This document shows positions 10,616-20,371 of a stretch of DNA of 64,000 bases, piece after piece. The notes beneath the pieces are model-generated. The model ran no database searches. It had not been told where the DNA came from and saw only the letters and a program-made list of their open reading frames with translations. A program made the translations under genes and the position numbers. Location of the stretch: positions 1 through 64,000 of the forward strand of contig NZ_WOEZ01000086.1 in assembly GCF_013177735.1 (NCBI RefSeq). Reading direction: 5' to 3'. Source of the stretch: Paraburkholderia elongata (GTDB lineage: Bacteria; Pseudomonadota; Gammaproteobacteria; Burkholderiales; Burkholderiaceae). Positions within the stretch are counted from its first letter, which is position 1, and every line of letters starts with the position of its first letter.

Positions 10616-11416
10616 ATGTGGATCTACCGTATCGATGAGCCCAGGCTTGGCGTGATACGCATACGCGAATGGCGACGCCGTGCGCGCCACGCGATCGTCC
10701 TTTTGCTGCTCGTATTGGGGGCTGCGACGACGGGCCTCGTGCTGCTAGATCGCTCGAACGTCCCGCCCGGCACCAAGGTATTCAATGCCGTGTGGAACGG
10801 GGTCAACCTCGTCACCACGCTCGGCGCTTTCTCGGAGTTCAACGAAGGTCAGAAACGGTTCATGCTGCTGGCGATGGTCATCACGATGGTGGTCGGTGGG
10901 TACGCGGTAGCAACGCTCACAGGCATCCTGTCGGGCGACGACGTGATCGCTTACCGGGAGAACAGAGTCATGGAACGCAAACTGGAGAAGCTCGCCGACC
11001 ACGTCGTCGTTGCGGGCTTCAGCCCGGTCGGCGAGCTGGTCGCCGATCGCCTGCGGGAGGCCGGTGAGACGGTGCTCGTGCTGGTCTCGGAAGAAAAGTT
11101 GGCCAGGAAGGCTGCCGAGCGTGGGCATATGGTCCTGTTCGGCGAACCCAACGTCTTCGACGACGTGCTCAAACGCGCGCGACTCGATAGCGCCCGAGCG
11201 CTCGTGGTGGCGCCCGCCGACGCCAACAACAATCTGGCGGTCACAGTCTTGGCGCATGTGCTCAACCCCAAGCTCAGGATCGCCGTGCCTGGCGAAAACA
11301 GCACGCGGCAAGCCCTGCTCGAAAGCGCTGGCGCAACGGACGTCGTGATAGCGGATGAGCTGGTGGCGAACGCGCTGGTCGAGCATATCAACATTCACCG
11401 CCAGGCAACGACATGA
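10616..11416 (+). CDS. Two-TM ion channel with cytosolic TrkA-N (RCK) domain
   Basis: This 266-residue protein has two membrane helices (about residues 25-45 and 82-104) flanking a pore loop, followed by a TrkA-N NAD-binding domain (VVVAGFSPVGELVADRLREAGETVLVLV). It resembles MthK-type potassium channels, but the expected TVGYG filter reads TTLGAFSEF (residues 67-75), so potassium selectivity is uncertain. The ATG at 10616 has GAGGAG at 10608-10613, with short spacing. It overlaps the SulP transporter gene by 4 bases, so the two are co-translated. Confidence 0.82.
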   Translation: MWIYRIDEPRLGVIRIREWRRRARHAIVLLLLVLGAATTGLVLLDRSNVPPGTKVFNAVWNGVNLVTTLGAFSEFNEGQKRFMLLAMVITMVVGGYAVATLTGILSGDDVIAYRENRVMERKLEKLADHVVVAGFSPVGELVADRLREAGETVLVLVSEEKLARKAAERGHMVLFGEPNVFDDVLKRARLDSARALVVAPADANNNLAVTVLAHVLNPKLRIAVPGENSTRQALLESAGATDVVIADELVANALVEHINIHRQATT

Positions 11417-13140
11417 AGCCGACCGCACCGGCGGAGGCAGGTTCGCCGCACATGCCTTTCCTGCGCGGGCTTCTGCCGATCGACCGTGCTGCATTGCCGC
11501 ATGACGTTGTCGCAGGCATTACGCTGGCCGCGCTTGGTATCCCCGAGGTGATCGGGTATACGAAGATCGCAGGCACGCCTGCCGTTACCGGCCTCTACAC
11601 GATCCTGCTGCCACTCGTGGCATTCGCGGTGCTCGGCGGCTCGCGCCATCTGGTGGTCGCCGCGGATTCGGCGACCGCCGCGATTCTTGCCGGGACCCTG
11701 GTGACGATCGCCGCGTTAGGCAGCCCCGAGTATGTGAACCTGACCAGCATGGTGGCACTCACCGTGGCCGGCATGCTCGTGCTTGCGCGGGTCTTTCGCC
11801 TTGGCTTTCTTGCCGACTTTCTGTCGCGTAGTGCGCTCATCGGCTTTCTGACGGGCGTCGGCATACAGGTGGCGATCGGCGAGCTCGCAGGGTTGTTCGG
11901 TCTGCCGAAAGAGGGGCACGGAGCACTTGGACAGGTCGCGTCGGTGTTGCAGCGGCTGGGCGATGCGCACTACGCGACGCTGGTGCTTTCTGCGATCGTG
12001 CTTGCCGTGATCGTAGGGTTCAAGCGCGTTGCTCCGCGAGTCCCCGGTGCCCTCATTGCGGTCATTGGCGCCATCGTTGTCAGTATGGCCTTCGATCTCA
12101 CACGATATGGGATTGCGATTATCGGCAACGTGCCGAGCGGGCTGCCGTCGTTGTCCCTGCCGGCGATGCACGTCGCGGATATCAACCAGGTACTGGCTAC
12201 CGCGGCGTCTTGCTTCATTGTCATCCTTGCGCAGAGCGTGGCGACTGCACGCGCGTACGCGAACCGCTACAACGAACGCATCGACGCCAATCTCGATCTG
12301 GTCGGCCTCGCGGGCGCAAACGTGACCGCGGCCCTGACTGGCACGTTCGTGGTGAATGGCAGCCCAACCAAGACCGAAATGGTCGACGATGCCGGCGGAC
12401 GTAGTCAGATCGCGCATCTGACGACGGCGGCAATCGTGCTGCTGGTGCTGCTGTTTCTGACGCGGCCGCTCAGTTTCATGCCGGCTGCGGTGCTTTCGGC
12501 GATCGTCTTTCTGATCGGGGTGAAGCTTGTCGACGTGAAAGGCCTGCGCGAACTGTACCGCCTTCAGTGGGACGAATTCGTCGTTGCATTGGTCACGGCG
12601 GGCGTGGTCGTGCTCGTCGATGTCAACCACGGCATCATCGTTGCCGTCGTGCTGTCTCTCATCGACCATGCGCGCCACAGCTATCGCCTGCGCACTCGCG
12701 TGCTGACGCGCGACACGGCTGGGCTGTGGCAGGCGCATCCGGTAGCGCCGAATCTGTTCGCTGCACCGGGAATCGTCGTTTACAGGTTCGAAGCGGACAT
12801 CTTTTATGCCAACGCCGGCCGCTTCATGGAAGAGATCCTGACGCTCGTGGAGGGTGAACCTTCGCCGGTGCGCTGGGTCGTGGTCGATGCGTCCGAGGTT
12901 CACAACATTGACTATACGGCCGGCAAAATGGTGTACCAGCTGCGCGACGAACTGAACCGGCGCGGTGTCGGGATCGCGACGGTGGCCGTCCCCGAGGGCG
13001 TGCAAGCGGAACTCGACTGCTATCGCGATGCCGCCGGGCTGGCCGTGCGGTCGGAGTTTTTCCCGACAGTCGATGCCGCGGTCGATGCGTTGCGCGACGC
13101 CACACCGCCGTCGCCCGCGACTGCCAACACATCGGCATGA
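11413..13140 (+). CDS. SulP-family anion transporter with STAS domain
   Basis: This 575-residue inner-membrane transporter has the SulP core (DVVAGITLAALGIPEVIGYTKIAGTPAVTGLY, and a NGSPTKTEMVDDAGGRSQIAHL loop) with about 11-12 hydrophobic segments, then a C-terminal STAS domain (about 440-560; DIFYANAGRFMEEIL, VVVDASEVHNIDYTA). The family carries sulfate, bicarbonate, dicarboxylates or other anions, and the substrate cannot be read here. The start overlaps the ion-channel gene by ATGA, suggesting joint ion homeostasis. Confidence 0.93.
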   Translation: MKPTAPAEAGSPHMPFLRGLLPIDRAALPHDVVAGITLAALGIPEVIGYTKIAGTPAVTGLYTILLPLVAFAVLGGSRHLVVAADSATAAILAGTLVTIAALGSPEYVNLTSMVALTVAGMLVLARVFRLGFLADFLSRSALIGFLTGVGIQVAIGELAGLFGLPKEGHGALGQVASVLQRLGDAHYATLVLSAIVLAVIVGFKRVAPRVPGALIAVIGAIVVSMAFDLTRYGIAIIGNVPSGLPSLSLPAMHVADINQVLATAASCFIVILAQSVATARAYANRYNERIDANLDLVGLAGANVTAALTGTFVVNGSPTKTEMVDDAGGRSQIAHLTTAAIVLLVLLFLTRPLSFMPAAVLSAIVFLIGVKLVDVKGLRELYRLQWDEFVVALVTAGVVVLVDVNHGIIVAVVLSLIDHARHSYRLRTRVLTRDTAGLWQAHPVAPNLFAAPGIVVYRFEADIFYANAGRFMEEILTLVEGEPSPVRWVVVDASEVHNIDYTAGKMVYQLRDELNRRGVGIATVAVPEGVQAELDCYRDAAGLAVRSEFFPTVDAAVDALRDATPPSPATANTSA

Positions 13141-13777
13141 CGCGATCGATGTTGGAAGTGTCCGGGTAAAGGAGGTGCTGTGCCAAGAACCACTGACACA
13201 AAGCCTGGCCTGGCGCCTGTGCGCGCTGATCCGACGCGTGCCACGTGCAGCGTCTCGTTGCGGCAACGGCGTGATCTTTTGAGCCCCGTTGATGCGCGCC
13301 AGGTCGTCTCGACTTCCTCGTGTGCGGTCAATTTGGTGGCCAAGTAATGCCACGTCTAGCGACGAACCAGTCAAGGACGATCAACCGGTTTAGCAAAAAG
13401 CTCGTCGCCCGAAACTGCCCGCCATCAAGCTGCTGGCAAGTCGGCCTTGACTGTAGATTATGGCAGCGATAGAAGATTGCTTGTTTTCCGTCCCGCCACG
13501 ACGCAAGCATTCTCCACATGATTGGTCCCGCAGAGCAAGTCTTCCTGTCGAACGAATTGCACGACATGAAGCATTCGGGCGAGAGCCTGAACACGGACGG
13601 CTCGCGCAGCTACGACTTCGTCCAAGGGCTCCATCTCAAGATGCTCTATCATCGGGCCCGATTGGCAGCGCGCAGCCTTTCAGTGCTGCTTCGCTGCGCA
13701 CAATAAGGCCTCGCTCCGGAGCGAGTGGAACGCGGTCGCTCACGACTGGCGCAGGAACTAGAATCGACTGACATTCC
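13141..13777. other. Intergenic region; may hold a decayed kinase N-lobe
   Basis: About 640 bases before the giant kinase show no clear gene. A reading frame at 13518-13706 (MIGPAEQVFLSNELHD...) and short in-frame pieces such as ASLRSEWNAVAHDW, followed by an in-frame stop, could be remnants of the missing kinase N-lobe in shifted frames. This is a weak inference. Confidence 0.35.
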
Positions 13778-16700
13778 ATGGACCCGATCAAATTCGATTC
13801 CGGCGGCAAGAGCCTCGAAAGTCTCCTCGGGACCCCACTTGATGCCGGGACCTTCCTGCGCCTCGCCATTGGCATCGCATCGGCACTGGGCGAAGTCCAC
13901 CAGGGTGGGCTCGTGCACAAGGACGTCAAGCCCGCCAACATCCTGGTGAATCCCGACAGTGGCGAAGTGCAGCTCACGGGTTTTGGCCTCGCGTCGCGGC
14001 TTGCGCGAGAGCGTCAGCGGCCCGAGCCGCCCGAGTCAATAGCCGGTACGCTCGCCTATATGGCGCCCGAGCAGACCGGGCGGATGAATCGTTTGGTCGA
14101 CTCCCGCAGCGATCTTTACGCGTTCGGCGTGACGCTCTACCAGATGCTCACGAGAAGTCTGCCATTCACCGCGGCGGATCCGATGGGATGGGTACACTGC
14201 CACATCGCGAGGCAGGCGGTGCCGCCGCACGAGCGATCGACCGACGTGGCGCCAGCCGTCTCCGCGATCGTGATGAAGCTGCTCGCCAAGACCGCGGACG
14301 AGCGGTATCAGACCGCGACGGGCGTCGAAGCGGATTTGCGACGCTGTCTTGCGCAATGGGAAACCGACCGACACATTGATGAATTCGCACTCGGCGAGCA
14401 CGACACGCCGGACCAGCTCACGATTCCGGAGAAACTGTACGGGCGATCGCAAGAGGTGGAGGCGCTGCTCGACGCCTTCGAGCGCGTTGTCAAAAGCGGG
14501 GCGCCGGAGCTGGTGCTGGTCTCCGGGTATTCCGGCATTGGCAAGTCCTCGGTCGTCAACGAGCTGCAACAGGTGCTGGTACCGTCGCGCGGGCTCTTCG
14601 CCGCCGGCAAATTCGACCAGTACAAACGCGACATCCCCTATTCGACGCTGGCGCAAGCCTTTCAGAGCCTGATCCCGCCGCTGCTCGGCAAGAGCGAGGC
14701 GGAACTTGCGGCCTGGCGCGACGCGCTTCGGGAAGCGCTTGGGCCAAATGCGGGGCTCGTCGTGAATCTCGTTCCCGAAGTGGCGCTCATCGTCGGAGCG
14801 CCCCCGCCGGTCCCCGAGTTGCCTCCACAAGAGGCACAACGCCGGTTTCAGCACGTGCTTCGGCGGTTCGTTGGCGTATTCGCCCGGCCGGAGCATCCGC
14901 TCGCGCTCTTCCTCGACGATTTGCAATGGCTCGACGTGGCGACGCTCGACCTGATAGAGGACCTGTTGACCCGGTCCCATCCGCAGAACCTCATGCTGAT
15001 CGGCGCCTATCGCGACAATGAAGTCACTGCCACACATCCGCTGATGCGCAAGCTCGATGCCATCAAGACCGCCGGTGGCAAGGTGGCGGAGATCACGCTC
15101 GCGCCGCTTGCCCGGGAGCATCTCGAACAGTTGATCGGCGACGCGCTTCGTTGCAAGCCGGAGCGGGTCGCGTCGCTCGCGCAGCTGGTGCTGGATAAGA
15201 CCGCCGGCAATCCGTTTTTTGCCATTCAGTTCATTTCTTCGCTCGGCGAAGAGGGGATGCTTACCTTCGATCATGACGCGGCGCGCTGGACCTGGGATGT
15301 CGATCGCATCCGCACGAAAGGTCACACCGACAATGTCGTGGACCTCATGGTCGGCAAGCTGAACCGCCTGCCCGTCGAAACGCAGCAAGGCCTGCAGCTG
15401 CTTGCGTGTATGGGCCACAGCGCGGAACTCGCGCTGCTGGAGACGGTTTCCCGGCGGCCGGGAGACGAAATCCGCGAGCAGCTTTGGGAGGCGATACGAG
15501 CGGGTCTCGTCTCCTGCACGGAACATGCGTGCAGCTTCGTCCACGACCGGGTTCAGGAGGCGGCGTACTCGTTGATCCAGGAAGACGCACGTGCGCAGAC
15601 CCATCTCCGGATAGGCAGGGTGCTCGCTGCCTGCATCCCGCCGGAAAAGCTGCCGGAGATGATCTTCGAGATCGTCAACCAGCTCAACCGCGGCGCATCC
15701 CTCATCACGGCACAGGACGAGCGCGAGAAGCTCGCCGAGCTGAACCTGGTCGCCGGCAAGCGCGCGAAGGCCTCGTCCGCCTACGCCTCTGCGCTGACGT
15801 ATCTGCGTGCCGGCGCGGCGCTGATGCGGGAGGATGCGTGGGAGCGCCGGCAGGAGCTTGCCTTCGCCCTGGAACTGCATGGGGCCGACTGCGAGCTCTG
15901 GATGGGCGCGCTACCGTCCGTGGAGGAGCGTCTGGCGGCGCTTGCAGCGCGCGCTGTCGACACGGTCCAACGAGCGGCCGTCGCAAGCCGGCGTGTGGAT
16001 CTGTACACGATGCTCGGGGCCAGCGACCGCTCTGTCGCGGTGGGCCTGGAATGCCTCCGGCATGCAGGGATCGATTGGACGGCGCATCCCACCGAGCTGG
16101 AAGCGCGTCGCGAGTACGAGCGGATCTGGTCCCAGCTCGGAAGCCGCGCGATCGGAGACCTCATCGACCTGCCGCTGATGCAGGATCCGGAGTCTGTCGC
16201 GACGCTCGACGTGCTCACTGCCCTTGGACCGCCGACGTTGTATACCGACGGGAATTTGTACGCGCTCACCAGTTGCAGGGCGGTCAATCTCTGCCTGGAG
16301 CGCGGAAACAGCGACGCCGCACCGGCGCATTACGCTTCGGTCGGCCTGATGGCCGGCAACCGCTTCGGCGATTACGATGCAGGTTATCGACTCGCAAAGA
16401 TGGCCTGCGACCTGACCGAACGCCGCGGATTGAAGCGCTTCGGAGGAAAGACCTATTCGGTCTTCTCGCTCGTTGTCCCGTGGACCCGGCCGGTTAGGGA
16501 GTGTATCAACCCTGCGCGTCGTGCCTTTGATATGGCGAACGAGCAGGGCGACCCGACGTATGCTGCCTACGCTTGCTGGAATCTCACTTCTAGTCTTCTC
16601 GCCGCAGGCGATCCACTCGAGCAGGTCGAGCGCGAATTCGAGCACGGATTGGAGGTTGCGCTCACGCTGCGGTTCGGATTCGTCGCCGACATGATCTCCG

Positions 16701-19042
16701 CCCCGCTCGCGCTCGCCCGGACGCTCCGTGGCGAGACCGCAAAATTTGGCGCGCTCGACGATGGCCGGTTCACGGAGCGCTCGTTCGAGGAGGGCCTGAC
16801 GGGGCACCCGGCTCTGGCCTTGCCGGAATGTTTCTACTGGATCCGGAAGCTGCAGGCGCGTTTCCTCGCCGGCGACCACGCGTCGGCTTTCGACGCTGCG
16901 CAAAGGGCCGAAAAGTGCCTCTCGACCTCAGCGTCGCTGTCGGTCTTCGTATTGGAGAGGGCGGAATACCACCTTTATGCCGCGCTCTGTCGGGCCGCCT
17001 GCTGCGCGCCCATGGGCCCCGATCCGTATGCAAAGCATCGCGAGGCGCTGTCGGCCCATGGCAAACAACTCAGGGCATGGGCGGAAAACTGCCCCCAGAA
17101 CTTCGAGGATCGTGCGGTCCTGGTCGAAGCGGAGATCGCACGCATCGAGGACCGCCTGCCCGAGGCAATGGATCTGTACGAGCGAGCCATTCGCTCCGCG
17201 CGTTCAAATGGCTTCGTTCAAAACGAGGCGCTGTCCTACGAACTGGCTGCCCGCTGCTACGCGGCGCGAGGCCTTGAGGAGATTGCGCATCTCTACCTGG
17301 GAAACGCACGGCGCGCATGGCTGCGGTGGGGAGCCTATGGGAAGGTGCGACAATTCGATCAGCTCTATCCCGCATTGAGGCAGGACGATCGTGCCCCGGG
17401 CTCCGCGGGCACGATCGAGGCGCCGCTCGAAGAGCTGGACCTGGCCACTGTGATCAAAGTGTCGCAGGCGGTGTCGGGCGAGCTCGTCCCGGAAAAACTC
17501 ATCGAATCGCTGTTGCGTACGGCCATCGAGCATGCCGGCGCGGACCGTGGGCTGCTGATCCTGCCTCGTGGCAGCGAATTCCTGATCCAGGCGGAGGCGC
17601 AGACTTGCGGCAGCTCCGTTTCGGTCAGCCTGCGCGAGACGCCGGTTTCCGCGGACACGCTTCCCGAATCGGTGGTCCGTTATGCCGCGCGTACCCAGGA
17701 GAGTGTGATTCTCGACGATACTTCAGTCCGGAGTCCGCATTCCACCGACGAGTATATCGGTGCGCAACGCGTCCGGTCGGTACTCTGCCTGCCGTTGATG
17801 AAGCAGGGTGCGCTGGTTGCACTGCTGTACCTGGAAAACAGGCTTGCTCCAGGCGTTTTTACGCCCGGCAGGATTTCTGTCCTGAAGGTGCTTGCTTCCC
17901 AGGCGGCGATTTCGCTCGAAAACAGCCGTCTGTACCGCGACCTCCGGGAACGGGAAGCGCAGATCCGCCGGCTGGTCGACGCCAACATCGTCGGGATCTT
18001 GTTTTGGGATCTGGAAGGTCGGATTCTCGAGGCCAATGACGCGTTTCTTCGCATGGTCGGATACCAACGCGAGGATCTCGTCTCAGGCCGCTTGTGGTGG
18101 ACCGACTTGACGCCTCCCGAATGGCTGGACCGCGATCGAGAACACATCTTGCGCCAGCTCAAGCTGACTGGCAGCGTGCAAGCCTTTGAAAAGGAATATT
18201 TGCACAAAGATGGCAGCCGTGTGCCCGTGCTGATCGGGGTGGCGGCGTACGACGAGGGAGGCGAGCTCGGCGTAGCCTTTGCCGTCGATATGACCGAGCG
18301 CAAGCGCGCGGACGAGGAGCTGCGGCTCAGCCGCGAGAAGCTTGCGCAGGCGTCGCGGATCGCGACGGTGGCCGAGCTGTCCGCTTCCATCGCCCACGAA
18401 CTCAACCAGCCGCTCCAGGCCATTGTGGCGCATGGGCGCGCATGCGTGCGATGGCTCGCCGCAACGCCGCCCAGGATCGACGAAGCCAAATACTCGGCCG
18501 AACAGGTTGTCCGCGACGCGAATTCCGCGGCAGACGTGGTAAGCCGCATTCGGGCGCTCTTCAGGCACAGGGCTCCTGCAAAAACCGATCTCGACATCAA
18601 CAAGCTGATCCTTGAAGTCTGCGCTCTGATGTCTGACGAAATCCACGGAAACGTGATCTCGATCGAAACGGAGCTGGCCCACGACGTGCCGATGATCAAA
18701 GCCGACGCAGTGCAGATTCAGCAGGTGATGGTCAACCTTATGCGCAACGCCATCGAGGCGTCGGCGGCGACGACGCAACGACCGAAGCCGCTATTGATCC
18801 GCTCTCGACGCGAAGGGGACAAGGTGCTGGTCGACGTTCAGGATCATGGCGTAGGGCTGGCAGATTTCGAGAACATATTCGAGCCGTTTGTCACCACAAA
18901 GGAAACGGGCATGGGGATGGGACTGGCGATCTGTCAGTCGATCGTCGAAGCGCACGGGGGCCGCATTTGGGTCGTGCGTAATGAGATCCGGGGCGTGACC
19001 TCTAGCTTCGGCCTCCCGACTGATATTTCGGATGTGACATGA
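13778..19042 (+). CDS. Giant Ser/Thr-kinase-like / AAA ATPase / GAF-PAS histidine kinase fusion
   Basis: The 1754-residue signalling protein contains, in order: a kinase-like C-lobe (HKDVKPANILVN at 47-58; the DFG position reads GFG at 68-70), a signal-ATPase domain (Walker A GYSGIGKS about 250; Walker B LFLDDLQWLD about 380), a long helical region (about 600-1200), GAF (about 1221-1385), PAS (about 1398-1508), HisKA with H1540 (AHELNQPLQAIVAHGR), and HATPase_c (MGMGLAICQSIVEAHGG). The kinase N-lobe with the Gly-rich loop and VAIK Lys is missing, and an in-frame stop lies just upstream of the ATG. Kinase activity is therefore doubtful, while the histidine kinase looks intact. No response regulator is adjacent. 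Confidence 0.88.
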   Translation: MDPIKFDSGGKSLESLLGTPLDAGTFLRLAIGIASALGEVHQGGLVHKDVKPANILVNPDSGEVQLTGFGLASRLARERQRPEPPESIAGTLAYMAPEQTGRMNRLVDSRSDLYAFGVTLYQMLTRSLPFTAADPMGWVHCHIARQAVPPHERSTDVAPAVSAIVMKLLAKTADERYQTATGVEADLRRCLAQWETDRHIDEFALGEHDTPDQLTIPEKLYGRSQEVEALLDAFERVVKSGAPELVLVSGYSGIGKSSVVNELQQVLVPSRGLFAAGKFDQYKRDIPYSTLAQAFQSLIPPLLGKSEAELAAWRDALREALGPNAGLVVNLVPEVALIVGAPPPVPELPPQEAQRRFQHVLRRFVGVFARPEHPLALFLDDLQWLDVATLDLIEDLLTRSHPQNLMLIGAYRDNEVTATHPLMRKLDAIKTAGGKVAEITLAPLAREHLEQLIGDALRCKPERVASLAQLVLDKTAGNPFFAIQFISSLGEEGMLTFDHDAARWTWDVDRIRTKGHTDNVVDLMVGKLNRLPVETQQGLQLLACMGHSAELALLETVSRRPGDEIREQLWEAIRAGLVSCTEHACSFVHDRVQEAAYSLIQEDARAQTHLRIGRVLAACIPPEKLPEMIFEIVNQLNRGASLITAQDEREKLAELNLVAGKRAKASSAYASALTYLRAGAALMREDAWERRQELAFALELHGADCELWMGALPSVEERLAALAARAVDTVQRAAVASRRVDLYTMLGASDRSVAVGLECLRHAGIDWTAHPTELEARREYERIWSQLGSRAIGDLIDLPLMQDPESVATLDVLTALGPPTLYTDGNLYALTSCRAVNLCLERGNSDAAPAHYASVGLMAGNRFGDYDAGYRLAKMACDLTERRGLKRFGGKTYSVFSLVVPWTRPVRECINPARRAFDMANEQGDPTYAAYACWNLTSSLLAAGDPLEQVEREFEHGLEVALTLRFGFVADMISAPLALARTLRGETAKFGALDDGRFTERSFEEGLTGHPALALPECFYWIRKLQARFLAGDHASAFDAAQRAEKCLSTSASLSVFVLERAEYHLYAALCRAACCAPMGPDPYAKHREALSAHGKQLRAWAENCPQNFEDRAVLVEAEIARIEDRLPEAMDLYERAIRSARSNGFVQNEALSYELAARCYAARGLEEIAHLYLGNARRAWLRWGAYGKVRQFDQLYPALRQDDRAPGSAGTIEAPLEELDLATVIKVSQAVSGELVPEKLIESLLRTAIEHAGADRGLLILPRGSEFLIQAEAQTCGSSVSVSLRETPVSADTLPESVVRYAARTQESVILDDTSVRSPHSTDEYIGAQRVRSVLCLPLMKQGALVALLYLENRLAPGVFTPGRISVLKVLASQAAISLENSRLYRDLREREAQIRRLVDANIVGILFWDLEGRILEANDAFLRMVGYQREDLVSGRLWWTDLTPPEWLDRDREHILRQLKLTGSVQAFEKEYLHKDGSRVPVLIGVAAYDEGGELGVAFAVDMTERKRADEELRLSREKLAQASRIATVAELSASIAHELNQPLQAIVAHGRACVRWLAATPPRIDEAKYSAEQVVRDANSAADVVSRIRALFRHRAPAKTDLDINKLILEVCALMSDEIHGNVISIETELAHDVPMIKADAVQIQQVMVNLMRNAIEASAATTQRPKPLLIRSRREGDKVLVDVQDHGVGLADFENIFEPFVTTKETGMGMGLAICQSIVEAHGGRIWVVRNEIRGVTSSFGLPTDISDVT

Positions 19043-19160
19043 ATCCAGCAATGCCTCCCACGAGTTGCCCATCGGTCGGGTTGCATCGGGATGTGTCCCG
19101 CCTGCGTCCGTTCCGAACTCGTAAGCGGCCTTTGACACTGAGAGGCGTACAAATACCGCA

Positions 19161-19832
19161 ATGGGTCTATTGCCTGCAGGCAATAGGCTCGAGACCACCG
19201 CGCTCTATGCCCAGGTAGAAAGGGAAGTACGGGCCTTGCTCGATGCGCCAGACCCGACGACACGTGAGGGAATCCGGGATCGGGCAATGCTGCATCTGGC
19301 TATTTGCGGTGGCCTGCGCGTTTCGGAGCTGACGGGATTGCAGACGACCGATGTTGCATTGCCGTCGATGAGCATCCGCGTCGACGGCAAGGGGCGGCGT
19401 GAGCGTACGCTCCCCCTGTGGAAGGCGACCGCTGATGCATCGCGTGCGTGGATGGCGGTACGGGGAACGGTTCGAGTACCGGAGTTGTTCGTCAATGCTC
19501 GGGGTGAAGCGATGAGTCGCTGGGGGTTTGCCTACGTCCTCAAACATCACGCTGAGGCGGCGAGCCAGAAGTGCCCTTCGTTGTCGCAGAAACGTGTTTC
19601 ACCGCACGTCTTGAGGCATACGTGCGCGATGATAGTACTGCAGAGCACGAACGATATCAGCAAAGTGTCTTTGTGGCTCGGACACAGCGATTTGGCTACC
19701 ACCGAAATCTATACTCGTGCCGACCCTACCGAAAAGCTTGAAGCGCTCAACGCAATCGTTCCTCCGGAACTGCGCAGGGGCTCGTTTGGGCCGTCCGACA
19801 AGGTCATCGCCATGCTTAGGGCAAAGCTTTAA
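19161..19832 (+). CDS. Tyrosine recombinase, N-terminally truncated or chimeric
   Basis: The 223-residue protein holds a tyrosine-recombinase catalytic domain: Arg I in GGLRVSELTGL, HVLRH (His-x-x-Arg), LWLGHSD and the nucleophile Tyr in TTEIYTRAD. The SAM-like N-terminal arm-binding domain is missing. Instead the N-terminus reads LLPAGNRLETTALYAQV, a C-terminal fragment of another recombinase attached through a 20-bp palindrome. The chimera could be expressed from the ATG at 19161 but is probably a non-functional remnant. Confidence 0.75.
   Translation: MGLLPAGNRLETTALYAQVEREVRALLDAPDPTTREGIRDRAMLHLAICGGLRVSELTGLQTTDVALPSMSIRVDGKGRRERTLPLWKATADASRAWMAVRGTVRVPELFVNARGEAMSRWGFAYVLKHHAEAASQKCPSLSQKRVSPHVLRHTCAMIVLQSTNDISKVSLWLGHSDLATTEIYTRADPTEKLEALNAIVPPELRRGSFGPSDKVIAMLRAKL
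19167..19186. repeat. 8-4-8 palindrome, copy 1
   Basis: CTATTGCC-TGCA-GGCAATAG is a perfect palindrome. It lies exactly where the conserved LGHxK segment of a tyrosine recombinase would be, followed by codons for LETTALYAQV. A second copy is at 20198-20217. Confidence 0.9.
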
Positions 19833-19913
19833 TGGAGAGTTGCAGGAGCGCGGGCTCCCCGGTTCGCGCTCCCTCAACACGTCTACTCCCCATTCAAAAC
19901 GACTCCCCATAAG

Positions 19914-20093
19914 GCAGGAGTTGTAGGCGACCTCGACCTGTGCGCAGCCGGAACAGCGCAACACGTGTCCACCCAGCGCCGCACTGCGGCACTGTTCAAT
20001 CGCCGACGTGACCTTCAGCTGTCCCAGGCTCAGCTGTACGGTCTGTCGCCAGGCCGGTCCATGCGCGCGGAAGACGTCCGCGACTTCGGGCAC
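19914..20093 (-). pseudogene. IS91-family transposase, N-terminal remnant
   Basis: The reading PEVADVFRAHGPAWRQ, LSLGQLKVTSAIEQCRSAALGGHV and CSGCAQVEVAYNSC matches the zinc-binding N-terminal region of IS91-family transposases. That region normally continues YNSCRNRHCPKCQ. Homology ends at YNSC (about 19914) and the rest of the transposase is missing. It lies just downstream of a recombinase C-terminal remnant, as in IS91-type elements carrying an accessory integrase. Confidence 0.75.
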
Positions 20094-20109
20094 GGAAGCG
20101 CTCCGCGCA

Positions 20110-20197
20110 CTAGGTGCTGTGCAGATTCTCTAGCGGACTGATCACCTCGCGCAGCAGGTCGGTGGCGACCTGGGCGTAGAGCGCCGTGGTCTCAAGT
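20110..20197 (-). pseudogene. Tyrosine recombinase, C-terminal remnant (minus strand)
   Basis: Reading away from the palindrome gives LETTALYAQVATDLLREV then ISPLENLHST and a TAG at 20110-20112. This is the last helix and nucleophile Tyr region of an IS91-associated integrase. The upstream part is replaced by palindrome 20198-20217. Confidence 0.7.
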
Positions 20198-20217
20198 CTA
20201 TTGCCTGGGGGCAATAG
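20198..20217. repeat. 8-4-8 palindrome, copy 2
   Basis: CTATTGCC-TGGG-GGCAATAG has the same arms as the copy at 19167-19186. It separates two divergent recombinase C-terminal remnants, and both readings through it give LLPxGNRLE before the remnant sequence. Confidence 0.9.
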
Positions 20218-20294
20218 ATTGGAAAGTACAGTGCGATACCTCGGCATCGAAGTCGACGATGCGCTCGAGATGGCAGAACAGACCGAGGTTTGAA
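20218..20294 (+). pseudogene. Tyrosine recombinase, C-terminal remnant (plus strand)
   Basis: Reading rightward from the palindrome gives LESTVRYLGIEVDDALEMAE then QTEV and a stop. This is the typical C-terminus of a family of phage-type integrases whose intact form has LLGHxKxxSTVRYLG. Only this tail survives. Confidence 0.7.
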
Positions 20295-20371
20295 CCTCGG
20301 TCGGCCGGACAGTAATCGGTCGCTGTCCGGCCATGAAGGTAAGCACCCGGTGAAGGCACTGCAGATGTCTG

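Noticed and set aside
11716-13374. 552-codon open frame antisense to the SulP gene
   Set aside because: It is rich in Arg, His, Asp and Gln with no domain; the sense strand encodes a clear SulP transporter.
14036-15880. 614-codon open frame antisense to the giant kinase
   Set aside because: It lies wholly inside the kinase/ATPase gene with its clear Walker motifs, and its composition is that of a high-GC shadow frame.
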